A stretch of DNA of 26,369 bases from Brevundimonas sp. (lineage in GTDB: Bacteria > Pseudomonadota > Alphaproteobacteria > Caulobacterales > Caulobacteraceae), in the NCBI RefSeq assembly GCF_003248455.1, contig NZ_QFNM01000036.1:1-26369 (forward strand), in the 5' to 3' direction. Each line of letters starts with the position of its first letter. Position 1 is the stretch's first letter. The notes under the pieces were generated by a model that had not been told where the DNA came from, ran no database searches, and saw only the letters and a program-made list of their open reading frames with translations. The position numbers and the translations under genes were made by a program. This document shows, one piece after another, positions 1-7,942 of the stretch.

Positions 1-1
1 G

Positions 2-337
2 ATGAACGACACCGTCGTCGTGTTCGACCGTCTTCGCGAGAACCTGCGGAAATACAAGACCATGCCGTTGCGCGACGTGATCGACCTGTCGCTGAACGAA
101 ACGCTGTCGCGGACCATCATCACCGGCGTCACCGCCGTCATGGTGCTGGCGGCCCTGGCCATCTTCGGCGGCGAGGCCCTGTTCGGCTTCTCCATCGCCC
201 TGATGTTCGGCATCATCATCGGCACCTATTCGTCGATCTATGTCGGCGCGCCGATCATCCTGCTGTGGGGCGTCAAGCGCGGCGCCTTGGCGGACGACGC
301 CAAGCCGGTGAAGCTGGGCATGGCCAGTCGGCCGTAG
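2..337 (+). CDS. secF: SecF, C-terminal part (protein translocase subunit), 5' truncated by window edge
   Basis: SecF works with SecD in the inner membrane, using the proton motive force to help SecYEG move proteins outward. Only the last 111 or so residues are here; the reading frame runs in from the left edge, so the first Met seen is internal. The conserved SecD/SecF block NDTVVVFDRLREN opens the fragment, followed by LNETLSRTIITG and two hydrophobic segments (about residues 37-56 and 60-90) matching the last transmembrane helices of the SecD/SecF permease fold. The tail is short, charged and ends at TAG 335-337. A strong hairpin with a T-run follows (358-392), so the sec operon probably ends here. 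Family assignment is secure; secD would lie upstream, outside the window. Confidence 0.93.
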   Translation: MNDTVVVFDRLRENLRKYKTMPLRDVIDLSLNETLSRTIITGVTAVMVLAALAIFGGEALFGFSIALMFGIIIGTYSSIYVGAPIILLWGVKRGALADDAKPVKLGMASRP

Positions 338-357
338 AGGCAGGCGGCGTGAAGATC

Positions 358-392
358 AGGCCGCTCCGGCATCGCTGGGGCGGCCTTTTCCT
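358..392 (+). terminator. Rho-independent terminator after secF
   Basis: Bases 358-367 (AGGCCGCTCC) pair with 377-386 (GGGGCGGCCT) over 10 bp including one G-T pair, with a 9-nt loop. The hairpin is followed by TTTCCTT. It sits 20 bp after the secF stop and before the lipoprotein gene. Confidence 0.75.
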
Positions 393-420
393 TGGGCGTC
401 GTCCGTGCGAGGCTAGGCTT

Positions 421-696
421 ATGAAAGTTCTGACGACTGCCGCAACCGCGCTCGCCCTCATCGGCGCCCTGTCCGCCTGCACCGACAGCCGACGCGCCCG
501 CAACGACGCCACATGGGGCGACAAGCCGGCGGACATCACCTGCTGGACCTATGGGGTCGAGAACTTCAAGGGCCGGTCGACGGGCAAGGTCGAGTACAAC
601 GACGGCGGACGGATCGCCTTCGTCGATGCGGCCAACAACCGCTACACCACGATCGATGGCGATTGCCGGGTCGTTTACACGGCGCCCTCGAAATAG
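421..696 (+). CDS. Small predicted lipoprotein of unknown function
   Basis: A 91-residue protein. The start at 421 gives a typical lipoprotein signal peptide: MK at the N-terminus, a hydrophobic Ala/Leu stretch (about 3-16) and a lipobox L-S-A-C with the acylated Cys at residue 20. The mature part is about 70 residues with two further cysteines, C41 (TCWTYG) and C82 (DGDCRVV), which could form a disulfide in the periplasm. It is rich in Gly, Asn and Asp. I recognise no domain and propose no function. The same frame is open upstream of 421, but that would put the signal peptide inside the protein. The gene is monocistronic: it lies between the secF terminator and a bidirectional hairpin that begins on its last base. 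Confidence 0.72.
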   Translation: MKVLTTAATALALIGALSACTDSRRARNDATWGDKPADITCWTYGVENFKGRSTGKVEYNDGGRIAFVDAANNRYTTIDGDCRVVYTAPSK

Positions 697-719
697 GGCG
701 GAGGCCGAAACCTCCGCCC
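696..719. terminator. Bidirectional terminator hairpin between lipoprotein gene and aspC
   Basis: A perfect 9-bp stem, GGGCGGAGG (696-704) with CCTCCGCCC (711-719), and a 6-nt loop lie between two convergent genes. The T-runs on either side are poor (TCGTTCGTTC to the right, ATTTCG on the minus strand), so termination efficiency is uncertain. Confidence 0.6.
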
Positions 720-727
720 TCGTTCGT

Positions 728-1915
728 TCAGCGCAGCGAGGCGGCGAATCGCTGAATGCGGGTGCAGGCTTCTTCCAGCACGGCGTCCGAGGTGGCGTAG
801 CTGATGCGGAAATAGGGGCTGAGGCCGAAGGCCTCGCCCTGGACCACAGCCACGCCCTCGGCGTTCAGCAGTTCGGCGGCGAAGGTGGAGTCGCCGTCGA
901 TGACCACGCCGCCCTCCGTCGTCTTGCCGATCAGGCCGGCGATGGACGGATAGACGTAGAAGGCGCCCTCAGGCGTCGCGCAGGCGATCCCGGTCGCCTG
1001 ATTCAGCATCGAGACGACCAGGTCGCGGCGTTTCTCGAAGGCCGCCTTGCGCTCCGGGATGAAGTCCTGGGTTCCGTTCAGCGCCTCGACCGCCGCCCAC
1101 TGGCTGATGCTGGTCGGGTTGGAGGTGGTCTGGCTGGCCACCTTGCGCATCAGGTCGATCAGCGGCTTGGGCCCGCCCGCATAGCCGATGCGCCAGCCGG
1201 TCATGGCGTAGGCCTTGGACACGCCGTCGATCAGGTCCGGCGCCACCTGGGCGATGGTGGTGTATTCGAAGTCGCCGTAGACGAGGTGTTCGTACATGTC
1301 GTCGGTCAGCACCCAGACGTGCGGATGGCGACGCAACACCTCGGCCAACGCCTCCAGTTCGGCGCGGGCATAGGCGGCGCCGGTGGGGTTGGACGGACTG
1401 TTCAGGATCAGCCACCGGGTGCGCGGCGTGATCGCCGCCTCGAGCGTGGCGGGCAGAAGCTTGAAGCCGTCCTTCTCCTCGCCGATCACCGTCACCGGCT
1501 CGCCGCCGGCCAGCAGCACCATGTCGGGATAGCTGACCCAATAGGGCGCGGGCACGATGACCTCGTCGCCGGGGTTCAGGGTGGCGACCAGGGCGTTGAA
1601 GATGACCGGCTTGCCGCCCGGCGCGACGTGGATGTTCGCGGGCGTGTAGTCGAGGTCGTTCTCGCGCTTGAACTTGGCGACGATGGCGGCCTTCAGCTCG
1701 GGCATGCCGTCGGCGTCGGTGTATTTGGTCTCGCCGCGATGGATCGCGTCGATGGCGGCCTGTTTGATGTTGTCGGGGGTGTCGAAGTCCGGTTCGCCGG
1801 CGCCCAGGCCGATCACGTCGCGACCCTCGGCCTTGAGCTTCCGGGCCTGCGCGGTGACGGCGATGGTGGCCGAAGGCTTGACGCGGGCGAGGGCGGAAGA
1901 TTGCAGGCTGGACAT
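728..1915 (-). CDS. aspC: Aspartate aminotransferase, PLP-dependent class I
   Basis: Moves an amino group between aspartate and 2-oxoglutarate with pyridoxal phosphate in the cytoplasm. At 395 residues it has the normal length of the bacterial I-gamma type aminotransferases (Rhizobium/Thermus type, often called aatA or aspC). Visible motifs are GAGEPDFDTP near 38-47, SNPTG at 175-179 (Asn176 contacts the PLP ring), D206 in TDDMYEH, the PLP-binding lysine K234 in GVSKAYAMTG followed by the phosphate-binding WRIGYAGG, and the substrate-carboxylate arginine R370 in FRISYATS. The start is ATG at 1915 and the end shares a hairpin with the convergent lipoprotein gene. A 122-bp gap separates its start from the divergent VTT-domain gene, so each probably has its own promoter there. 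Exact substrate preference (aspartate, or also prephenate or aromatic amino acids) cannot be read from the sequence. Confidence 0.92.
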   Translation of the reverse strand: MSSLQSSALARVKPSATIAVTAQARKLKAEGRDVIGLGAGEPDFDTPDNIKQAAIDAIHRGETKYTDADGMPELKAAIVAKFKRENDLDYTPANIHVAPGGKPVIFNALVATLNPGDEVIVPAPYWVSYPDMVLLAGGEPVTVIGEEKDGFKLLPATLEAAITPRTRWLILNSPSNPTGAAYARAELEALAEVLRRHPHVWVLTDDMYEHLVYGDFEYTTIAQVAPDLIDGVSKAYAMTGWRIGYAGGPKPLIDLMRKVASQTTSNPTSISQWAAVEALNGTQDFIPERKAAFEKRRDLVVSMLNQATGIACATPEGAFYVYPSIAGLIGKTTEGGVVIDGDSTFAAELLNAEGVAVVQGEAFGLSPYFRISYATSDAVLEEACTRIQRFAASLR

Positions 1916-2037
1916 CGTAATCCCGTCGATTTGAAAGATTCATGCCGGGGAGGCGGGGTTCTTTACGCGCCGCCGTCGCGCGGGACAATGCGCTGACGCT
2001 CGCTAATGAAGACGGCGGGTGATAAGCGGCCGGTCTG

Positions 2038-2751
2038 ATGCGCTGGATCGTGGATTTCCTGTCGAACATGGAGGCGCGTCGCTGGCGGGCGGTGCTGGCG
2101 ACGGCCCTGCTGCTGGGCGCGATGATCGCCCTGTTCGCCGTCGGGAAAAGCCAGCTGGGCCTGGGCGCCGAAGAGCGGCTGGAGGCCTGGCTGACGGGAT
2201 TTCGGCATGGGCCGTGGGGCCTGGTCGCGGCCGTCTTGGTGTTCACCGTCTCGGCCTTTTTCGGCGCGCCGCAGTTCATCCTGATCGCGGCCTGCGTCGT
2301 GGCGTTCGGGCCGTGGTTCGGCTTTCTTTACAGCTGGATCGCGACCGTGGCGTCGGCCGGCGTGACCTATTGGCTGGGGCGGGGGCCGACGGCGCGGCTG
2401 CTGGAGCGGCATGGCGGCGAGACCATCGGGCGGCTGACGCGGTTCGTGGGCAAGAACGCCTTCTACGCCAGCTTCATGATCCGCAACGTGCCGTCGGCGC
2501 CCTTCATCGTCGTGAACATGGCGTTCGGCGCGGCGCGGGCGTCTTTTCCGGGTTTTCTGACGGGTTGCGCCCTTGGCGTGTTGCCCAAGACGGCGCTGGT
2601 GGCCTTCTTCGGCGGCTCGTTCATGACGGCGGTCAGCGGCGACGGAATCTGGACCTCGGCCATTCTGGCCGGCGTGGCCCTGGCCTGGCTGGGCCTGATG
2701 CTGATCGTGCGGGAACGGGTGAAGCGGCGCGAGATTGCGCGCGGCGAGTGA
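2038..2751 (+). CDS. VTT-domain (TVP38/TMEM64, DedA-like) inner membrane protein
   Basis: A 237-residue integral membrane protein of the SNARE-associated/VTT superfamily. Relatives of this group (DedA, TMEM41B/VMP1) are linked to lipid scrambling or flippase activity and membrane homeostasis; the substrate here is unknown. An N-terminal helix (about 18-36) is followed by the VTT core: a re-entrant region with FFGAPQFILIAACVVAFG (about 76-93), then YSWIATVASAGVTYWLGRG (98-116), the charged loop with RFVGKNAFYASFMIRNVPSAPF, the Gly/Pro-rich block GFLTGCALGVLPKTALVAFFGG and a last helix ending in a basic tail. These are the family's usual marks. The gene starts at ATG 2038, stands alone between divergent aspC and the mre operon, and has no clear terminator after it. 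Confidence 0.8.
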   Translation: MRWIVDFLSNMEARRWRAVLATALLLGAMIALFAVGKSQLGLGAEERLEAWLTGFRHGPWGLVAAVLVFTVSAFFGAPQFILIAACVVAFGPWFGFLYSWIATVASAGVTYWLGRGPTARLLERHGGETIGRLTRFVGKNAFYASFMIRNVPSAPFIVVNMAFGAARASFPGFLTGCALGVLPKTALVAFFGGSFMTAVSGDGIWTSAILAGVALAWLGLMLIVRERVKRREIARGE

Positions 2752-3029
2752 CCGGCGCATCGTCCGCATTCAGACGATCTGACGCATCGGGACGATGGGG
2801 CGTTCGGCCGCCGTCCACAGGCCCGCTACGGGGCTGTGTCATTCCGATATGACGAGACTGTCATCGGGGCTTGTATTCCCGGTTTCATACAGGCAAACCC
2901 GCCGTCGGTAGGCGTGGCGAAGGCGATCAGGAACTGTCCGGCGTGGGGATGTCGGGGCAGTTGGGGCGTCGCCAGGTCGACTACGGAAACTGAAGACGCC
3001 CTGGCCAGCTAACAACGGTATCGATTCCC

Positions 3030-4070
3030 ATGAGTTTTTCCCTTTTCGGCGCGATCTCGAACGACATCGCGATGGACCTGGGCACCGCCAACACCCTGAT
3101 CTACATGAAGGGCAAGGGCATCGTGCTGAACGAGCCGTCGGTCGTGGCGCTGAGAAACGTCGGCGGACGCAAGGTGGTCCACGCCGTGGGCATCGAGGCC
3201 AAGCAGATGCTGGGCCGCACGCCGGGCCACATGGAGGCCATCCGCCCCATGCGCGACGGGGTCATCGCCGACTTCGAAGTCGCCGAGGAGATGATCAAGC
3301 ACTTCATCCGCAAGGTGCATAACCGCAAGGGCTTCGTGAATCCCAAGATCATCGTCTGCGTGCCCTCGGGCGCCACGGCGGTCGAGCGTCGCGCGATCAA
3401 CGACAGCTGCCTGAACGCCTCGGCGCGCCGCGTGGGCCTGATCGACGAGCCGATGGCCGCCGCGATCGGCGCCGGCCTGCCGATCCACGAGCCGACCGGC
3501 TCGATGGTCGTCGACATCGGCGGCGGCACGACCGAGGTCGCCGTCCTGTCGCTGTCGGGCATCGTCTATTCGCGTTCGGTCCGCGTCGGCGGCGACAAGA
3601 TGGACGACAGCATCATCAGCTACATGCGCCGCAACCATAACCTTCTGATCGGCGAAACGACCGCCGAGCGCATCAAGAAGGACATCGGCACCGCCCGCAT
3701 CCCGGCCGACGGCGAAGGCCTGTCGATCGAGGTCAAGGGCCGCGACCTGATGCAGGGCGTGCCGCGCGAGGTGCGCATCTCGGAACGCCAGGCGGCGGAA
3801 GCCCTTGCGGAACCTGTGACGCAGATCATCGAGGCCGTGAAGGTCGCGCTGGAGGCCACCCCGCCGGAACTGGCCGCCGACATCGCCGACAAGGGCATCA
3901 TGCTGACGGGCGGCGGCGCCCTGTTGCGCGGCCTGGACGTGGAAATCCGCGACCACACCGGCCTGCCGGTGTCGGTGGCGGACGACCCGCTGTCGTGCGT
4001 GGCCATCGGCTGCGGCCGCGTGCTGGAGCATCCGCGCTGGATGAAGGGCGTGCTCGACTCCGCGCTCTGA
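3030..4070 (+). CDS. mreB: Rod shape-determining protein MreB (bacterial actin)
   Basis: MreB polymerises into membrane-bound antiparallel double filaments that orient lateral wall synthesis by the RodA-PBP2 complex. At 346 residues it has the normal length. The actin-fold signatures are clear: phosphate-1 motif DLGTANTLIY from D16, the connect-1 region VPSGATAVERRA, phosphate-2 motif DIGGGTTEVAVLS from D162, and the adenosine motif LTGGGALLRGLD near the C-terminus. The N-terminal MSFSLFGAIS is the hydrophobic membrane-targeting tail usual in MreB. No good Shine-Dalgarno sequence lies before ATG 3030 (the upstream bases are ACGGTATCGATTCCC), which is odd for an abundant protein. It is the first gene of mreBCD-mrdAB; the 278-bp gap upstream should hold the promoter, but I cannot assign its elements. 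Confidence 0.97.
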   Translation: MSFSLFGAISNDIAMDLGTANTLIYMKGKGIVLNEPSVVALRNVGGRKVVHAVGIEAKQMLGRTPGHMEAIRPMRDGVIADFEVAEEMIKHFIRKVHNRKGFVNPKIIVCVPSGATAVERRAINDSCLNASARRVGLIDEPMAAAIGAGLPIHEPTGSMVVDIGGGTTEVAVLSLSGIVYSRSVRVGGDKMDDSIISYMRRNHNLLIGETTAERIKKDIGTARIPADGEGLSIEVKGRDLMQGVPREVRISERQAAEALAEPVTQIIEAVKVALEATPPELAADIADKGIMLTGGGALLRGLDVEIRDHTGLPVSVADDPLSCVAIGCGRVLEHPRWMKGVLDSAL

Positions 4071-4180
4071 TCGTGGCGGACGAAACACGGCGGCCGGGCG
4101 GAAGCTTGGCCGCGAATCCTTCGCCCGCCGGCACGATCGAGGTTCCATTCCGGCCTTGATTTTGCGATAGGCAGGGCGTG

Positions 4181-4214
4181 CGGCGGGAGGCGTCCCGCCG
4201 ATTCCAATCCTTTT
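4181..4214 (+). promoter_or_regulatory. Hairpin in the mreB-mreC gap: possible attenuator or mRNA-processing site
   Basis: CGGCGGGA (4181-4188) pairs perfectly with TCCCGCCG (4193-4200) around a GGCG tetraloop, followed by an AT-rich stretch ending in TTTT at 4211-4214. It lies 31 bp before the mreC start in the only sizeable gap of the operon. It could be a leaky terminator or an RNase-protecting structure that keeps MreB more abundant than the downstream proteins. That role is inferred. Confidence 0.4.
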
Positions 4215-4230
4215 GAGTGAAAGGTCGCCC

Positions 4231-5400
4231 GTGGCGTTTCGCGACGGACCTTTTGAGAACATCAAGGTGCCGCTGGCCTGGACCGCCGCGGTGGTCGCCG
4301 TCGTGGCCATCGTCGCCGCCGTGGTGCTGTTGCTGGGCGACCGGACGACCGCCGAAGGCGGCTCCAGCGTCGCCGGGGTGCGCGGCGGGTTCGAAACGGC
4401 GGTCGCGCCGGCGGGCGGCGTCCTGGCCGCGCCGGTGCGCTGGGCGGGCGGCGTGCGCGACTATGTCGGCGGCTATTTCTTCGCCGTCGGCGAGAATAGG
4501 CGGCTGCGGGCCGAGAACGCCGAACTGCGCGCGTGGCGCGACCAGGCCATCGCCTTGAAGAACGTCAACAGCCGGTATGAAGCGATGCTGGGCCTGCGGG
4601 TCGAACCGCCCGTGCCTATGGCGACGGCGCGTGCGATTTCGGATGCGCGCGGGCCCTTCAATCGCGCCAAGCTGCTGGACGTCGGCTCGGTCCGGGGCGT
4701 GCGGATCGGCAATCCGGTCATCAGCGAACACGGCCTGGTCGGGCGGATCACCGGCGTCACCCCGGGCGTCAGCCGGATGGTGCTGCTGACCGACGTGGCG
4801 TCGCGCACCCCGGTCATGATCGAACGGACGGACGCGCGCGCCATGCTGACCGGCGACGGCGGCGACAGCCCGCGCCTGGAGTTCGTTCGCGGCGCCGGGG
4901 CGGTGCAGGCGGGCGACCGCATCCTGAGTTCGGGCGACGGCGGCGGCCTGCCGCGCGGCCTGCCGGTCGGGGTGGCGGCCAAGGGCGTGGACGGCGCCTG
5001 GCGGGTCAAGCTGTTCAGCGACCACGGCGCGGTGGACTATGTGCGGGTGCTGCTGTTCCAGAGCTTCGGCCAGCTGGTCAATCCCGATGCGCTGAATGCG
5101 CCGCCGCTGGCGGGCCTGACCACGGCGCCCGAGCCGAACGCCGCCGAACTGGGCGCCATTCGCGATGCGACGGCGCGTCGTCAGGCGGCCCAGCAGGCCC
5201 AGGCCCAGCAACAGGCCGAGCGGGCCGCCGCGGCCACCGCGACGCCAACTGCGGCACCGGTCGCCAATACCGCCCCGTCGCGCCCAGCCGGGTCGACGCC
5301 GAGGCCAGCCCCGCGCGCGACGCAGACGCCCGCGCCCCAAACGCCCGCGCCCAGCCAGCCGGCGCCCGCCGCCGAGCCCGCGCCGGAGGGCGCGCTGTGA
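4231..5400 (+). CDS. mreC: Rod shape-determining protein MreC
   Basis: MreC is a bitopic periplasmic scaffold that contacts and activates PBP2 in the elongasome. I place the start at GTG 4231 (389 residues, MAFRDGPFENIKVPLAW), with AAAGG at 4220-4224 as the ribosome site; an in-frame TTG at 4213 would add six residues. Order of parts: a short cytoplasmic N-terminus, one transmembrane helix (about 16-37), a coiled-coil segment containing ENRRLRAENAELRAWRDQA, then the two MreC beta domains with DARGPFNRAKLLDVGSVRGVR and the conserved HGLVGRITGV. After about residue 310 comes a long low-complexity tail, first Gln/Ala-rich and then Pro/Ala/Thr-rich (roughly 75 residues), which is likely disordered. 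Its stop overlaps the mreD start (GTGA). Confidence 0.93.
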   Translation: MAFRDGPFENIKVPLAWTAAVVAVVAIVAAVVLLLGDRTTAEGGSSVAGVRGGFETAVAPAGGVLAAPVRWAGGVRDYVGGYFFAVGENRRLRAENAELRAWRDQAIALKNVNSRYEAMLGLRVEPPVPMATARAISDARGPFNRAKLLDVGSVRGVRIGNPVISEHGLVGRITGVTPGVSRMVLLTDVASRTPVMIERTDARAMLTGDGGDSPRLEFVRGAGAVQAGDRILSSGDGGGLPRGLPVGVAAKGVDGAWRVKLFSDHGAVDYVRVLLFQSFGQLVNPDALNAPPLAGLTTAPEPNAAELGAIRDATARRQAAQQAQAQQQAERAAAATATPTAAPVANTAPSRPAGSTPRPAPRATQTPAPQTPAPSQPAPAAEPAPEGAL

Positions 5401-5915
5401 GACGGCCTGTCGCGGTTCGCGTCGTCGGGCCTCTGCAATGGATCGTCTATCCGGCCCTGGCCGCCCTGGCCGTCACGGTCCTTCTGGCCACGCCGATCCA
5501 GATGTTCGGCCTTCATTTGCCCGAGCCGGTGATCCCGATGGTTCTGGCGTTCGCCTGGCCGCTGATCCGGCCGTCGATGACGGCGCCGGCGGTGCTTTTC
5601 GCCCTGGGCCTGTTTCTGGACCTGTTCTGGAACGCGCCGCTTGGCCTGTGGGCCCTGTGCCTGATGGCGGTCTATTTCACGGTGCTGATGTCGCGCAATC
5701 TGATGGCCGGGCACGAGGGGCTGATCCGGTTCGGCGCCTACGCCGCCTGCACGCTCGGCGCCTTCGCCCTGGCCTATATGATCGTGGCGGTGCGGGCGGC
5801 CAATGCGCCGGCCGTCCTGCCGCTGATCGCGCAGATCGCGCCGACGTTGCTGCTGTATCCAGCGGTCAACTGGATGCTGGAGCGGTTCGACGACGGAGAT
5901 ATCCGGTTCCGATGA
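5397..5915 (+). CDS. mreD: Rod shape-determining protein MreD
   Basis: A 172-residue polytopic inner membrane protein, the usual MreD size, thought to balance the MreC-PBP2 interaction. Start is GTG 5397, overlapping the mreC stop by 4 bp. It contains about five hydrophobic helices (about 15-33, 45-60, 63-95, 115-132, 140-157) and the family block FALGLFLDLFWNAPLGLWAL with its buried acidic residue. MreD sequences diverge strongly, so position in the operon supports the call as much as the motifs do. The stop overlaps the mrdA start as ATGA. Confidence 0.9.
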   Translation: MRRPVAVRVVGPLQWIVYPALAALAVTVLLATPIQMFGLHLPEPVIPMVLAFAWPLIRPSMTAPAVLFALGLFLDLFWNAPLGLWALCLMAVYFTVLMSRNLMAGHEGLIRFGAYAACTLGAFALAYMIVAVRAANAPAVLPLIAQIAPTLLLYPAVNWMLERFDDGDIRFR

Positions 5916-7942
5916 GCGGCGAACCCTCCATCTTCTTCGAAGACGTCAACGAGCGGCAGGGATCGTTCCTGCGCCGCACCTTCGTGCTGGGCGGGGCGAC
6001 GGCGCTGGGGATCACGGCCCTGATCGGACGGCTGGGCCAGCTGCAGGTCGTGCAGGCCCAGGAATATGCGACCCTGTCGTCCCAGAACCAGTTCAACTTT
6101 CGCATGGTCCCCCCGCCGCGCGGCTTGATCAAGGACCGCAACGGCGTCGTCATCGCCGGCAACCGCCCCAGCTTCCGCGTGCTGGTCGTGCGCGACGAGA
6201 CCAAGGACCTGGACCAGACGCTGGACCTGCTCGGCCGGCTGTTGCCCGATACGCTGGAGCGCCGCCGGGCCATCATCCGCGACGTCAATGCGGCGTCCAA
6301 GTTCAATCCCGTACCGGTCAAGAGCGACCTGACCTGGGAAGAGTTCGCCAAGGTCAATCAGTACGCCAACGAACTGCCCGGCGTGATGGTCGACATGAAC
6401 GAGGTTCGCTACTACCCGTTCGGCGGGGCCTTCGCCCACGTCGTCGGCTATGTGGCCAAGGTGTCGGACCGGGACGTCAAGGCGATCCGCGACAAGGGCG
6501 AGCAGCCGCCGCCGCTGCTGTTCAATCCCAGTTTCCGCATCGGCCGCCAGGGCGTGGAGAAGGCGCTGGATCTGTCGCTGCGCGGCGAACCGGGCGGCAA
6601 CCGGGTCGAGGTCGACGCGCGCGGGCGTGTGGTGGCCGAGGACATCGGCGGCTCGCGCCCGGCCGTGCCCGGCAAGGAGGTGATCCTGACGCTGGACGCC
6701 GACGTGCAGAACCGGGCGCTGGAAGTGTTCGGCGACGAATCCGGCGCCTGCGTCGTCATGGACGTGCGCAACGGCGACATCCTGTGCATGGTGTCGGCGC
6801 CGTCGTTCGACCCGAACCTGTTCGTCGCGGGGGTGCCGACCAAGACCTATCGCGCCCTGGCCGATTACGAGCGCAAGCCGCTGTTGGACAAGACGATCAA
6901 CGGCACATTCCCGCCGGGCTCGACCTTCAAGCCGACGACGGCCCTGGCCCTGCTGGAAGCCGGGGTGGACCCCAATCTGACCGTGGTGTGCACAGGCGCC
7001 TATCGCACCGGCAACCGGGTTCAACGCTGCTGGGGGCGGCATGGCGTGCAGAACATGCACAACGCCATCAAGAACTCGTGCGACGTCTATTTCTACGCCA
7101 TGTGCAACCGCGCGGGCGTGGACAACATCCGCAAGGCCGGGCTGGCGGTCGGGTTCGAACATACGTTCGACATCGGCGTGGACAACCAGAAGAAGGGGCT
7201 GCTGCCCTCGACCGAATGGAAGGCGCGCACCTTCCCGCGCGATCCGGTCTGGCATCCCGGCGAGACGACGTCCGTGGCGATCGGGCAGGGGGCGATCACG
7301 GTCAACGCCCTGCAACTGGCGGTGATGACCGCGCGTCTGGCCAACGGCAAGAAGGCGCTGCAGCCGCGTCTGATCAAGTCCATCGGCGGCGTCGAACAGC
7401 CCAGCGGCGCCGAGGCGCCCGACCTGCCGTTCAAGCCCGAACACATCGAATATGTTCGCCAGGGCATGATCGCCGTGGCCAACGACCGGTCCGGCACCGC
7501 CTATCGCCAGAGCCAGCTGGGTCTGGGCGACATCCAGATGGCCGGCAAGACCGGAACGGCCCAGGTGCGCAACTATGGCACCGGCTCGCGCAAAAGCGAC
7601 ATCTGGGCGCTGAAGGACCACAACCTGTTCGTCGCCTTCGCCCCGGTGGACGCCCCGCGCTATGCGGTGGCCGTCATCGTCGAGCATGGCGGCAAGGGCG
7701 GGGCCACGGCGGGCGCGCCGCGGGCGCGCGAGGTGATGCGCACCGTCCTGCTGAAGGACCCGGACATGCGCGCGCGGATCGAGCGGCCCCTGCCGCCGGA
7801 ACCGACGGGCGACGCCATCGTCGAGGACGGGGTGGTCGGCGCCGCGCCCGGGCCGGACGTGGTCGCCGCGCCGCAACCGGCGCGCACGGCCCCGACCACG
7901 ACAAGCGGGCCGCGCCCCTATCTGTCCGAGCCCGGCCGATGA
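5912..7942 (+). CDS. mrdA: Penicillin-binding protein 2 (peptidoglycan DD-transpeptidase of the elongasome)
   Basis: PBP2 crosslinks the glycan strands made by RodA during lateral wall growth. The start at ATG 5912 overlaps the mreD stop and gives 676 residues. A short cytoplasmic N-terminus precedes one transmembrane anchor (about 24-41) and the pedestal/dimerisation region with PPPRGLIKDRNGVVIAGN. The transpeptidase domain carries the acylation motif S-T-F-K with the nucleophile S337 and K340, the second motif S-C-D at 389-391, and K-T-G at 546-548. It ends in a Pro/Ala-rich tail of about 50 residues. It overlaps the rodA start by 4 bp, so the enzyme pair is translationally coupled. All catalytic residues are present; it is the expected target of mecillinam-type beta-lactams. 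Confidence 0.96.
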   Translation: MSGEPSIFFEDVNERQGSFLRRTFVLGGATALGITALIGRLGQLQVVQAQEYATLSSQNQFNFRMVPPPRGLIKDRNGVVIAGNRPSFRVLVVRDETKDLDQTLDLLGRLLPDTLERRRAIIRDVNAASKFNPVPVKSDLTWEEFAKVNQYANELPGVMVDMNEVRYYPFGGAFAHVVGYVAKVSDRDVKAIRDKGEQPPPLLFNPSFRIGRQGVEKALDLSLRGEPGGNRVEVDARGRVVAEDIGGSRPAVPGKEVILTLDADVQNRALEVFGDESGACVVMDVRNGDILCMVSAPSFDPNLFVAGVPTKTYRALADYERKPLLDKTINGTFPPGSTFKPTTALALLEAGVDPNLTVVCTGAYRTGNRVQRCWGRHGVQNMHNAIKNSCDVYFYAMCNRAGVDNIRKAGLAVGFEHTFDIGVDNQKKGLLPSTEWKARTFPRDPVWHPGETTSVAIGQGAITVNALQLAVMTARLANGKKALQPRLIKSIGGVEQPSGAEAPDLPFKPEHIEYVRQGMIAVANDRSGTAYRQSQLGLGDIQMAGKTGTAQVRNYGTGSRKSDIWALKDHNLFVAFAPVDAPRYAVAVIVEHGGKGGATAGAPRAREVMRTVLLKDPDMRARIERPLPPEPTGDAIVEDGVVGAAPGPDVVAAPQPARTAPTTTSGPRPYLSEPGR

